Assembly (NCBI GenBank): GCA_009773355.1
Contig: WRPG01000007.1
Location: 1-64,000 of the forward strand
Source: Limisphaerales bacterium
GTDB lineage: Bacteria; Verrucomicrobiota; Verrucomicrobiia; Limisphaerales; SXTU01
Direction: 5' to 3'
DNA: 64,000 nucleotides
Shown: one piece after another, positions 1-8,981 of the stretch
How positions within the stretch are numbered: position 1 is the first letter of the stretch
Layout: the number at the start of each line of letters is the position of its first letter
The notes under the pieces: model-generated
What the model saw: only the letters and a program-made list of their open reading frames with translations
Told to the model about the DNA's origin: nothing
Database searches by the model: none
Translations under genes and position numbers: made by a program

Positions 1-72
1 GGGGCCAAGGGCAAACAACTCAACGCTGCCCTCAAGCCCGACTACCTCCTCCGCCTGCTCAAAGCGACCTGA
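1..72 (+). CDS. C-terminal end of an unrecognised protein (partial)
   Basis: Frame 1 is open from the first base and ends at a TGA at 70-72, giving a 23-residue tail that finishes LLRLLKAT. The start lies outside the window. Too little is present to name a family. The following 450 bp carry no convincing gene, so this is probably the last gene of its transcription unit. It could also be a chance open frame, hence the moderate confidence. Confidence 0.5.
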   Translation, partial: GAKGKQLNAALKPDYLLRLLKAT

Positions 73-520
73 ACTATTTTGATGCGTCAGCCCTGGCGCG
101 TCCCCACGCCCGCGCACTGGCACTGCTCCCCGGCCCCGCTCCCCACAAGCGGGGAGAGAAACCAACGGCCCGCCAACCGCCGCGATTTCGGCCCTTCAAC
201 CTGCCCAGCGGATGGAGCGCGGACGCCCATGAACCACTGCATCTTTCCCGCCTCCGCAGTGTTTGCCCAAGGATTTGCACCGCAGAGACGGGAAGGTCGC
301 CGAGATCGAGGTTCAAGGCCTGAAATCACGGGCCTTGGCTCGCGGATTCTCTCCCCGGCCCCGCCCCCTCCGGGGAGGAGAAGGAGAAAACGGGCAATGC
401 CCCAAGCTGTGCCTCGTCCCCACGGAGGGCGATTTTACGCTTCCATTTTCCACGAATCGGGATATGAAATCACCCACACTTCGCCCGGAAAGTCCCGGCG
501 GACCCAACGCATACCTAGCC
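73..520. other. Non-coding gap with degraded repeat copies
   Basis: No reading frame here has family character; those that cross it are read-through in GC-rich DNA. It contains two GC-rich palindromes (125-158 with stem CTCCCC/GGGGAG, and 349-383) of the same CCCCGGCCC type found at 11.2 kb and inside the DUF1549/1553 gene. It also holds one half-arm (214-228, GGAGCGCGGACGCCC) of the perfect inverted repeat at 44840-44913. The FecR promoter should lie near the right end, but I cannot point to a clear -35/-10 pair. Confidence 0.55.
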
Positions 521-1249
521 ATGAAACACACCCGCCAGCTCCTGCTCATCGCGGTGGCCCTCCTGTGGACCGCCGCCCTCGCCTCCGCCATCCCCGGCCG
601 GGCCGAGGTCAAGAAGGTCGTCGGCAAAGCCACGAAGACGGATGCCAAGGGTTCTCCCTCCACGTTGAGCGAGGGGATGATTTTGGGAACCGGCGACACC
701 GTCACGACGGGGGCAGGCTCCACCGTGGACCTCTATCTGGGCCTGAACGGCGATTTCCTCCGCGTTGATCCCGACACCACCCTGAAGATTGACAACCTCG
801 ACATCCCCAACGTCGCCGCGCGCACCGTGACCACGCAACTCAGCCTCGGCAAGGGCGCGATCACGGGGAACGTCATCAACAAGCCGTCGCTTGCGTCGAA
901 GTATGAGATCAAGTCCGCCAGCGGCGTCGCCGGCATTCGCGGCACCATTTACTCAGTGCGGACGGACGCCACCGGACGCATCCAGCGCATCGTCGTGACC
1001 CAAGGCACGGTGACCTTCAATGACCGGGGCCAGACCATCACCATCTCGGCGACGGACGGCACCGCAAGGGCCTACACCCCCAGCCAGCCCGGGCAGCCGG
1101 TGAATCAGAACGTGGAGCCAGCCACTCCGACGGAGGCCACCACCACGAACGCGACCGCGACCGCCTCAGCCGGCAGCGTCTCCACAACCACCGAGGCGGG
1201 GACGACCACCACGGTCAATAATCCCAGCGACACCTCGGTTTCACAGTAG
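521..1249 (+). CDS. FecR-domain exported protein
   Basis: A 242-residue protein. The start at 521 is chosen because MKHTRQLLLIAVALLW opens a normal signal peptide (cleavage near ALASA-IPG); the longer upstream frame only reads through repeats. Residues about 30-170 match the FecR domain pattern: a GxVTKV-like opening, then a GDTVTTGAGSTVDL segment, then SGVAGIRGTIYSV. The last 60 residues are a Thr/Ala/Ser-rich low-complexity tail. In this phylum such stand-alone FecR proteins are exported and not tied to an ECF sigma factor, and no sigma or anti-sigma gene lies next to it. A strong hairpin follows the stop codon, so it is probably transcribed alone. Ligand and role are unknown. Confidence 0.8.
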   Translation: MKHTRQLLLIAVALLWTAALASAIPGRAEVKKVVGKATKTDAKGSPSTLSEGMILGTGDTVTTGAGSTVDLYLGLNGDFLRVDPDTTLKIDNLDIPNVAARTVTTQLSLGKGAITGNVINKPSLASKYEIKSASGVAGIRGTIYSVRTDATGRIQRIVVTQGTVTFNDRGQTITISATDGTARAYTPSQPGQPVNQNVEPATPTEATTTNATATASAGSVSTTTEAGTTTTVNNPSDTSVSQ

Positions 1250-1278
1250 CCGCTGCCCACGCGCAGATCAGCTTTGAC

Positions 1279-1312
1279 GGCCCCTGTCCTGTTGTCAGGC
1301 AGGGGCCTTCTC
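1279..1312 (+). terminator. Terminator-like hairpin after the FecR gene
   Basis: GGCCCCTG (1279-1286) and CCTG (1288-1291) pair with CAGG (1296-1299) and CAGGGGCC (1300-1307), giving a 12-bp stem with one bulged T and a TTGT loop, followed by TTCTC. It sits 30 bp after the FecR stop. It also argues against the upstream ATG at 1274 for the next gene, which would place the hairpin inside the coding region. The T-run is weak. Confidence 0.65.
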
Positions 1313-1399
1313 GTGGCCTGCCGGCCGCCCCAACGTGGAGGGCGACAATCTCGCCGGGAAGTCGTTGCCCGCGTTCCCCCGCCGCCCCAAGCTCGCCGT

Positions 1400-2392
1400 G
1401 TGACCGCCGTCGCATTGATCGTCAGCGACATCCACCACGCCGGCCCGGCCGAGCGGGAGCGCGTGGGCTACGAGCTGGCTTGCGCGCCCAACTGGCCCGT
1501 GCGCCAGCTCGTGCGCGCCTACCGCGGGCTGGTCTGGCTCCGCGAGCCCTTGGGCAACGGGTTGTTCCTGGAGGAGTTCCTGCGCCGCAGCGGCTCGCCG
1601 GACCTCGTCATCGCCAACGGGGATTACAGCGCCGATTCGCGTTTCATCGGCGTGAGCGACCACGCGGCCTTCGCCAGCGCGGACGAGTGTCTCGGCAAGC
1701 TGCGGGCACGGTTCGGAGAGAAGCTCCACGCCACCATCGGCGACCACGAGCTGGGCAAGACGAGCCTGGTCGGCGGGCACGGCGGACTGCGGCTGGCGAG
1801 CTGGCCGCGCACGACGGAAGGACTTGGCTTGCGGCCATTCTGGCGGCACGAGTGGGGCAGCTATGTGTTTGTGGGCGTGACCTCCACGCTGCTCGCCCTG
1901 CCCATTTACGAGCGCGAGATGCTGTCTGCCGAGCGCGAGCAGTGGGAGACGTTGCGCGCGGCGCATGTGGAGGAAGTCCGCGCCGCCTTCGCCCGCCTCA
2001 GCCCGCACCAGCGCGTGCTGCTGTTCTGCCACGACCCCACCGCCCTGCCGTTCCTGGCGCGGTTGCGCGAGGTCACTGACCGCCTCGCGCAAATCGAAGC
2101 CACGGTCATCGGCCACCTGCACTCGCCCCTCATCCTGCGCACCGGGCGCGTGCTGTCCGGGATGCCGGCGATTCCGTTCCTCGGCGTCAGTGTCCGGCGC
2201 ATGAGCACGGCGCTCAACGAAGCCAAACTTTGGCGTCCGTTCAACGTGCGGCTCTGTCCCTCGCTCACGGGCATCCAACTGCTCAAGGACGGCGGCTGGC
2301 TGACCGTCGAACTCGACTCCGACGCGCGGCACCCGGCGAAGTTCCGCTTCCATCCGCTGCCGTGGCACGAGGTGAAGCGCCGTGCTGCCTGA
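1400..2392 (+). CDS. Metallophosphoesterase-family protein
   Basis: A 330-residue protein using GTG at 1400, directly before the first metal-binding motif. The calcineurin-like phosphoesterase signature is complete: SDIHH with D10 and H12, NGD at 73-75, GDHE at 114-117 (the usual GNHE with Asp for Asn), a histidine in CHDP near 210, and GHLH at 238-241. No signal peptide or membrane segment is visible, so it is probably cytosolic. It should be a two-metal phosphohydrolase, but the substrate cannot be read from the sequence. The D for N in the GNHE motif removes the Asn that usually ligates metal, so activity may be altered. The next gene begins 57 bp downstream on the same strand. Confidence 0.75.
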   Translation: MTAVALIVSDIHHAGPAERERVGYELACAPNWPVRQLVRAYRGLVWLREPLGNGLFLEEFLRRSGSPDLVIANGDYSADSRFIGVSDHAAFASADECLGKLRARFGEKLHATIGDHELGKTSLVGGHGGLRLASWPRTTEGLGLRPFWRHEWGSYVFVGVTSTLLALPIYEREMLSAEREQWETLRAAHVEEVRAAFARLSPHQRVLLFCHDPTALPFLARLREVTDRLAQIEATVIGHLHSPLILRTGRVLSGMPAIPFLGVSVRRMSTALNEAKLWRPFNVRLCPSLTGIQLLKDGGWLTVELDSDARHPAKFRFHPLPWHEVKRRAA

Positions 2393-2449
2393 GTAATCTT
2401 TGCGCGCAGCTTTCCCCGCTGCTGCGTTGCAATCGCCCCACCGGCTCCT

Positions 2450-5098
2450 ATGCTGGCGACGAAAGGCAACCGAGTGTCGCCCGCCGGCCAAATCCTGAAG
2501 CGCCGAGCCACGTCCGCCGTCAATGGACGCGTGCCCGTTCTCCTCCTCGTCGTCTTCTGCGGCTGGCTCGCGCTTCCGGCCCTCGCTGACGACCTCGACG
2601 ACGCCCGCAAGCTCCTTCTGACCGGAAAATATTCCGAGGCCATCCGCGCCGCCGAGAAGGGCGTGAAGGAGGAGGAAGGCAGCGAGGACTGGCGGCTCCT
2701 GCTCGTGCAGTCGCACATGGCGGTCGGACAATACGCGCAGGCGCACACCGCGCTTACCAACGCGCTTTCCCGCTACCCGCACTCGTCGAGCATCCGGCTC
2801 CGCTTCGTGGGTCGTGATGTGAAGCTCTTCAACGGCTTGCCGGACGAGGCGAAGGACTTGCTCGACGAAATCAACCGCCTCGCTGGCTCGCGCACCTGGG
2901 CTTACCGCGATCCGGCCAACATCACCGCGCTCGGCCGTGCCGCGTTGCTGCTCGGGGCTGACCCGAAGATGGTGCTCGACCGGCTGTTCGAGCCGGTGAA
3001 GAAGGCCGCGCCGGACTTGCGCGACATCCACCTTGCGATGGGCCAGCTCGCGTTGGACAAGGGCGACTTCGCTCTGGCGGCCAAGATCTTCCAGGATGCC
3101 ATCAAGCGGTTCAAAGGCGACGCAGACCTCCAGTTCGGCCTGGCGCGTTCGCTGATGAGCGGCTCCCGTCCACAGGCCTTGAAGGCGCTGGAGACGGCGA
3201 TGGAGTTCAACGAGAAGCATATCTCCGCGCGCCTGCTGCTCGTGGACCACCTCGTGGACGCGGAGGAATACGAGGAGGCGGAGAAGCTCCTGAAGGAAGT
3301 GCTCGAAGTGAACGTGAACCAGCCCGAGGCGTGGGCTTACCGCGCGGTGATGGCGCACCTGCGGAATGAAAAGGCGAAGGAGAAACAGTTCCGCGCCGAC
3401 GCGCTCCGCCACTACACCAACAACCCGGCTGTGGACCAGCTCATCGGGCGCAAGCTCTCGCAGAAGTATCGCTTCGCCGAGGGCGCGGCGTATCAGCGGC
3501 TCGCGCTCAAGTCAGACCGGAACTTCCTCCCGGCCAAGTTCCAGCTCGCGCAAGACCTGCTCCGGCTCGGCGAGGAGGACGAGGGCTGGCGGCTCGTTGG
3601 GGATGTTCACGAGACCGACGGCTACGACGTGAACGCCTACAATCTCGTCACGCTCAAAGACACAACCGACAAGTTCGTCGCGCTGACGAACGAGCATTTC
3701 ACCATCCGCATGGACGCGCGCGAGGCGAAAATTTACGGCCCGCGCGTCATGGCCTTGCTCCAGCGCGCGCACGACACGTTGACCAAGAAATACGGCCTCA
3801 AGCTGGAGAAGCGGACCATCGTGGAGATTTACCCGGAGCAGAAGGATTTTGGCGTTCGCACGTTCGGGATGCCGGACAACCCGGGCTTCCTCGGCGTCTG
3901 TTTTGGTTGCCTCATCACGGCGAACAGCCCCGCCAGCGCTCGCGGCAGCGCGTCGAACTGGGAGGCGACGCTCTGGCACGAGTTCTGTCACGTCATCACG
4001 CTCACGCTCACGAAGAACAAGATGCCGCGCTGGTTGAGCGAAGGCATCTCGGTCTATGAGGAGCGGCAGGCCAGCCCGGCGTGGGGCCAGGTGATGAACC
4101 CGCGCTATCGGGAGATGATTCTCGGCGACGAGCTGACCCCGGTCGGCGACTTAAGCAGCGCGTTCCTCACCGCCAAGAGCGACCTGCACCTGCAATTCGC
4201 CTACTACGAGTCTTCGCTGGTGGTGCAGTTCCTCGTCGAGAAGTTCGGTGTCGAGAAGCTGCGAAAGATTCTTGCGGACCTCGCAACGGGCAAGCCCATC
4301 AACCAAGCCATCGTCGCGCACACTGCGCCGTTGGAGAAGGTGGAAAAAGACTTCGAGGCTTACGCGAAGGACCTGGCGACCAAGCTCGCGCCGGGGATGG
4401 ACTTCGAGAAGCCGAGGGGGATGGCTGGCCCGTTGGGGATGCGGCCATCGAACGGCACGGTGATTATCCCACCCGCCGCCCCTGACGGCCAACCGCTGCT
4501 CGACCCGGTGAAGTTGCACCCGAAGAACTTCTACGTGCTTTCGCAGCAGGCAAAGAAGTTGATGGCAGAGAAGAAATTCGCCCAGGCCAAGGAGCCGTTG
4601 CAGAAGCTCATCGAGAACTACCCGACGCACACCGGCGGCGACTCCGCGCTGTGGCTGCTGGCACAGGTGCATCGCGAGCTGAAGGAGACTTCGCAGGAGC
4701 GCATGGTGCTCACGAAGCTCGCCGCGCTCGACGCCGACGCGGTGGATGCTTACCTGCGCTTGATGGAACTCGCCGCCGCCGCGAAGGACTGGCCGGTCGT
4801 CGCGGAGAACGCCCGCCGCTATCTCGCGGTGAACCCGCTCGTGGCGCAGCCGCATCGCTGGCTGGCGCGGGCGAGCGAGGAGTTGAAGCAGCCGCAAGAG
4901 GCCATCGCCGCTTACCAAACCGTCCTGCTCCTCGACCCGACCGACCCCGCCGATGTCCACTTCCGCCTCGCGAAGCTGTTCAACCCCACCGACGCCAAGT
5001 CCGCGAAACAGCACGTCCTGATGGCGCTGGAGGAGGCCCCACGCTTCCGCGAGGCTCATGAGCTGTTGCTGAAACTCACGCCGGAGGCAAAGCCGTGA
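2450..5098 (+). CDS. Exported TPR protein with gluzincin (peptidase MA-like) domain
   Basis: An 882-residue protein. A hydrophobic stretch at about 30-46 ending ALA suggests export, after an unusually long n-region; a GTG at codon 28 is an alternative start. Residues about 50-400 are tetratricopeptide-like helical repeats. A zinc-peptidase segment follows, with HEFCH at 510-514 and, about 15 residues later, PRWLSEGISVYEE, which supplies the third (Glu) ligand as in peptidase-MA-like gluzincins. More TPRs fill residues about 680-880. Sandwiching a gluzincin domain between TPR arrays is typical of large periplasmic proteins of PVC bacteria. The target is unknown. It lies 91 bp ahead of the DUF4159/MoxR operon and may belong to it. 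Confidence 0.8.
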   Translation: MLATKGNRVSPAGQILKRRATSAVNGRVPVLLLVVFCGWLALPALADDLDDARKLLLTGKYSEAIRAAEKGVKEEEGSEDWRLLLVQSHMAVGQYAQAHTALTNALSRYPHSSSIRLRFVGRDVKLFNGLPDEAKDLLDEINRLAGSRTWAYRDPANITALGRAALLLGADPKMVLDRLFEPVKKAAPDLRDIHLAMGQLALDKGDFALAAKIFQDAIKRFKGDADLQFGLARSLMSGSRPQALKALETAMEFNEKHISARLLLVDHLVDAEEYEEAEKLLKEVLEVNVNQPEAWAYRAVMAHLRNEKAKEKQFRADALRHYTNNPAVDQLIGRKLSQKYRFAEGAAYQRLALKSDRNFLPAKFQLAQDLLRLGEEDEGWRLVGDVHETDGYDVNAYNLVTLKDTTDKFVALTNEHFTIRMDAREAKIYGPRVMALLQRAHDTLTKKYGLKLEKRTIVEIYPEQKDFGVRTFGMPDNPGFLGVCFGCLITANSPASARGSASNWEATLWHEFCHVITLTLTKNKMPRWLSEGISVYEERQASPAWGQVMNPRYREMILGDELTPVGDLSSAFLTAKSDLHLQFAYYESSLVVQFLVEKFGVEKLRKILADLATGKPINQAIVAHTAPLEKVEKDFEAYAKDLATKLAPGMDFEKPRGMAGPLGMRPSNGTVIIPPAAPDGQPLLDPVKLHPKNFYVLSQQAKKLMAEKKFAQAKEPLQKLIENYPTHTGGDSALWLLAQVHRELKETSQERMVLTKLAALDADAVDAYLRLMELAAAAKDWPVVAENARRYLAVNPLVAQPHRWLARASEELKQPQEAIAAYQTVLLLDPTDPADVHFRLAKLFNPTDAKSAKQHVLMALEEAPRFREAHELLLKLTPEAKP

Positions 5099-5114
5099 AC
5101 GCTGATAGGAACTG

Positions 5115-5178
5115 CTGGCAGAAAGAAGGGGGCAGAAAGAATTTCCTCTGCTTTTTTCTGCCGCCTTTTTTCTGTCAG
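5115..5178. repeat. Inverted repeat with 14-nt periodicity
   Basis: The left arm (5115-5141) contains GGCAGAAAGAAGGG and then GGCAGAAAGAA. The right arm (5152-5178) carries the complement, with CTTTTTTCTGCCGC followed by CTTTTTTCTGTCAG. Arms match except for a few positions. It occupies most of the 91-bp gap between the TPR/gluzincin gene and the first DUF4159 gene and ends 11 bp before that start codon. The right-hand T-runs could let it act as a terminator. Confidence 0.75.
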
Positions 5179-5189
5179 CCCATCTCCCC

Positions 5190-6071
5190 ATGACCGCCCG
5201 CGCCAAACTCCTTGCCCTCCTCGCGCTCGCGCTGGTGAGCATCGCGGTCTTCGCGCAGTTCCGCGGCGGCAGCCGCTTCCGGGGCGAAGGCAATTTCTCC
5301 GGCAGCAGTTACCCCAAGACCGCGCGCGAGGCCGAGCAGCACAGCAACGAGACGCCGATGTGGACCAACGCGCCGGCCTTCAAGAAGGACGTGTTCACCT
5401 TCTGCCGCATCCGCTACAGTAGTTGGTATGGCGGACGCAGTCGCGGCGGCTGGAGCACGGATTTCCCCGACGCGGACCTGAACCTGTCCTACCGCCTTCA
5501 GCAGATGACTTCGTTGAAGGTGGACCCGCTGGGGCGGCTCCTGGAAATCGAAGACCCGGACCTGTTCAACTACCCGTGGACCTACATGGTCGAGGTCGGC
5601 GCGCTGCGCTTCAAGGACGAGGAAGTTGCCATCATGCGCAAGTATCTCCTCAACGGTGGCTTCCTCATGGTGGACGACTTCTGGGGCGAGTTGGAGCTGG
5701 AAAACTTCCTCCGCGAGATGAAGCGTGTCTTCCCCGAGCGCGAGGCCATCGAACTGGAGATGGACCATCCCATCTTCCACAGCGTGTTCGACATCAAGCT
5801 CAAGAAGAACGAGCTGCAATGTCCGAACGTCGGCACCGGCACCTGGAGCCAGCAGACGGGCATCACTTGGGAGCGCGAGGATGCGCGGGACGTTCATTTC
5901 AAGGGCATCTTCGACGACAAGGGCCGCATGATGTGCTTCATCGCCCACAACACCGACAACGGCGACGGCTGGGAACGTGAGGGCGAGAACGAGTATTACT
6001 TCCGCGAGTTCTCCGAGAAGCGCGCCTATCCGCTCGGGATCAACGTGATTTTCTACGTGATGACCCACTGA
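5190..6071 (+). CDS. DUF4159 domain protein, copy 1
   Basis: A 293-residue protein with an N-terminal signal peptide (MTARAKLLALLALALV, cleavage near FAQ). The rest is one DUF4159 domain: DLNLSYRLQQMTSLKVDP, a GGFLMVDDFWG segment, an LEMDHPIFH segment and a closing NVIFYVMTH. The family is related to glutamine-amidotransferase-like folds but lacks a recognisable Cys-His-Glu triad here. In PVC and Bacteroidota genomes DUF4159 genes accompany MoxR/DUF58/vWA operons, as here. The molecular role is not established. It is followed after one base by a close paralogue. Confidence 0.85.
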   Translation: MTARAKLLALLALALVSIAVFAQFRGGSRFRGEGNFSGSSYPKTAREAEQHSNETPMWTNAPAFKKDVFTFCRIRYSSWYGGRSRGGWSTDFPDADLNLSYRLQQMTSLKVDPLGRLLEIEDPDLFNYPWTYMVEVGALRFKDEEVAIMRKYLLNGGFLMVDDFWGELELENFLREMKRVFPEREAIELEMDHPIFHSVFDIKLKKNELQCPNVGTGTWSQQTGITWEREDARDVHFKGIFDDKGRMMCFIAHNTDNGDGWEREGENEYYFREFSEKRAYPLGINVIFYVMTH

Positions 6072-6072
6072 C

Positions 6073-6954
6073 ATGAACCCGCGCGCCCTCCGCATCGCCG
6101 TCCTGCTTGGCTGCTTCGTTGTGGCTGTGGCGGGCTTCGCGCAGTTCCGCAGCGGGCGCGGTCGTGGCGAAGGCGGCTCCGGCGGGAGCACCACGCGCAC
6201 GGCGCGCGAGGCCGACCAGCACAGCAACGAGACGCCAATGTGGACGAACGCGGCCGCCTTCAAGAAGGACGTGTTCACCTTCTGCCGCATCCGCTACAGC
6301 AGTTGGGGCGGGCGCGGCTACGGCGGCGGACGCTGGGCCACCGATTTTCCGGATGCGGACCTGAACCTCTCCTACCGCCTCCAGCAGATGACCTCGCTCA
6401 AGGTGGACCCCGATGGCCGTGTGCTGGAGATTGGCGACCCGGAGCTGTTCAACTTCCCGTGGATTTACATGGTGGAGCCGGGCGCACTGCGCTTCACCGA
6501 CGAGGAGTTGCCCATCCTGCGAAAATACCTGCTCAACGGCGGCTTCATGATGGTGGACGACTTCTGGGGCGAGGACGAATGGGAGAATTTCTACCGCGAA
6601 ATCAAACGCGTCTTCCCCGAGCGCGAGCCGGTCGAACTGGAGATGGACCATCCCATCTTCCACGCCGTCTTCGACATCAAGCTCAAGAAGAACGAGCTGC
6701 AATGCCCCAGCATCGGCCATGTGGAGCGGGCGATGCGCGGCGGCGGCACCTGGGAACGCGAGGACGCGCGGGACGTTCACTTCAAGGCCATCTTTGACGA
6801 CAAGGGCCGCATGATGTGCTTCATCGCCCACAACACCGACAACGGCGACGGCTGGGAGCGCGAAGGGGAACACGAATACTACTTCAAGGAGTTCTCCGAG
6901 AAGCGCGCCTACCCGCTCGGCATCAACGTGATCTTTTACGCAATGACTCACTGA
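6073..6954 (+). CDS. DUF4159 domain protein, copy 2 (tandem duplicate)
   Basis: The same length (293 residues) and architecture as the preceding gene. Long identical stretches include the regions around FKKDVFTFCRIRYSS, ADLNLSYRLQQMTSLKVDP and HNTDNGDGWEREGE, so the pair is a tandem duplication. It has its own signal peptide (cleavage near FAQ). The copies differ mainly in the glycine-rich region after the signal peptide and in a short loop near residue 215, where copy 2 has HVERAMRGGG. Spacing to the neighbours is 1 and 12 bp, so it is operonic with moxR. Confidence 0.85.
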   Translation: MNPRALRIAVLLGCFVVAVAGFAQFRSGRGRGEGGSGGSTTRTAREADQHSNETPMWTNAAAFKKDVFTFCRIRYSSWGGRGYGGGRWATDFPDADLNLSYRLQQMTSLKVDPDGRVLEIGDPELFNFPWIYMVEPGALRFTDEELPILRKYLLNGGFMMVDDFWGEDEWENFYREIKRVFPEREPVELEMDHPIFHAVFDIKLKKNELQCPSIGHVERAMRGGGTWEREDARDVHFKAIFDDKGRMMCFIAHNTDNGDGWEREGEHEYYFKEFSEKRAYPLGINVIFYAMTH

Positions 6955-6966
6955 CAAGGGACAACA

Positions 6967-8039
<1,073 letters not shown>

Positions 8040-8043
<4 letters not shown>

Positions 8044-8981
8044 TTTCCCCCGCCGACCAGGTTGGCCACGCGAGCGGCAATTTGATTGACCCGCAGGCCC
8101 TCATGGCCATCCGCAGTCTGGAGATGCGGGCGCGCGTCGTGGTCGAGGGGTTTTGGAGCGGCATTCATCGCAGCCCGTATCATGGCTTCTCCGTCGAGTT
8201 CACCGAGTATCGCCAATACACGCCCGGCGACGACCCGCGCTATCTCGACTGGAAAATCTTCGCCCGCAGCGACCGCTACTTCATCAAGAAGTTCGAGGAC
8301 GAGACCAACCTCCGCTGTTATGTGCTCGCCGACAACAGCCGCTCGATGACCTTCGGCTCGCGCGGCATCACGAAGGCCGCCTACGCGAACACCCTCGCCG
8401 CCACGCTCGCCTTCTTCCTCCACCAGCAGGGCGACGCCATCGGCGTGCTGACCTTCGACGAGCAAATCCGCGAATACCTCCCCGCGCGCCATCGCCCCGG
8501 CCACCTGCGCCACCTCATGCTCGCGCTGGAGAAGCCGCCCGGCGGCGCGGCCACCGACCTCGCCGCCCCGCTCAAGCGCATCGTGGAAATCGTCCGCAAA
8601 CGCGGCCTCATGGTGCTGCTCACCGACCTACTCGCGCCCATCGAGACGCTGGAGAAAAACCTCGCCACCCTCACCGCCAGCGGCCACGAAGTCGTCGTGT
8701 TCCAAGTGCTCGACCCGGCGGAACTCAGCTTCGACTTCACCAAGGCCGCGCTCTTCCGCGACCTCGAATCCGGTCGTCAGCTCTACATTGACCCCGACGC
8801 CGTCCGCGCCGAATACAAGCGCGGCTTCGAAGCCCACTGCCAGGCCGTCGCCGCCACCTGCGCCAAGCTCGGCATCGTCCTCCGCCGCCTCACCACCGAC
8901 CAGCCGCTCGAACTCGCGCTCTTCGACTTCCTCCGCGAACGCATGAACCGCGGCAAGCTCGTGAAACGCAACACCGCATGA
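8040..8981 (+). CDS. DUF58 protein (operon 1)
   Basis: A 313-residue protein with the DUF58 hallmark early on (HGFSVEFTEYRQYTPGDDPR, then YLDWKIFARSDRYFIKKFE) followed by a vWA-like fold beginning at VLADNSRSMTFGS. The MIDAS-like motif is D-x-S-R-S. No membrane segment is seen. DUF58 proteins are the second member of MoxR operons and are presumed substrates of the ATPase. It overlaps both neighbours by 4 bp. Its closest paralogue in the window is at 50433-51338. Confidence 0.9.

Noticed and set aside
1295-3412. A 705-codon minus-strand frame across the phosphoesterase and TPR genes
   Set aside because: It spans two plus-strand genes with good motifs and an intergenic gap, so it cannot be their real counterpart.
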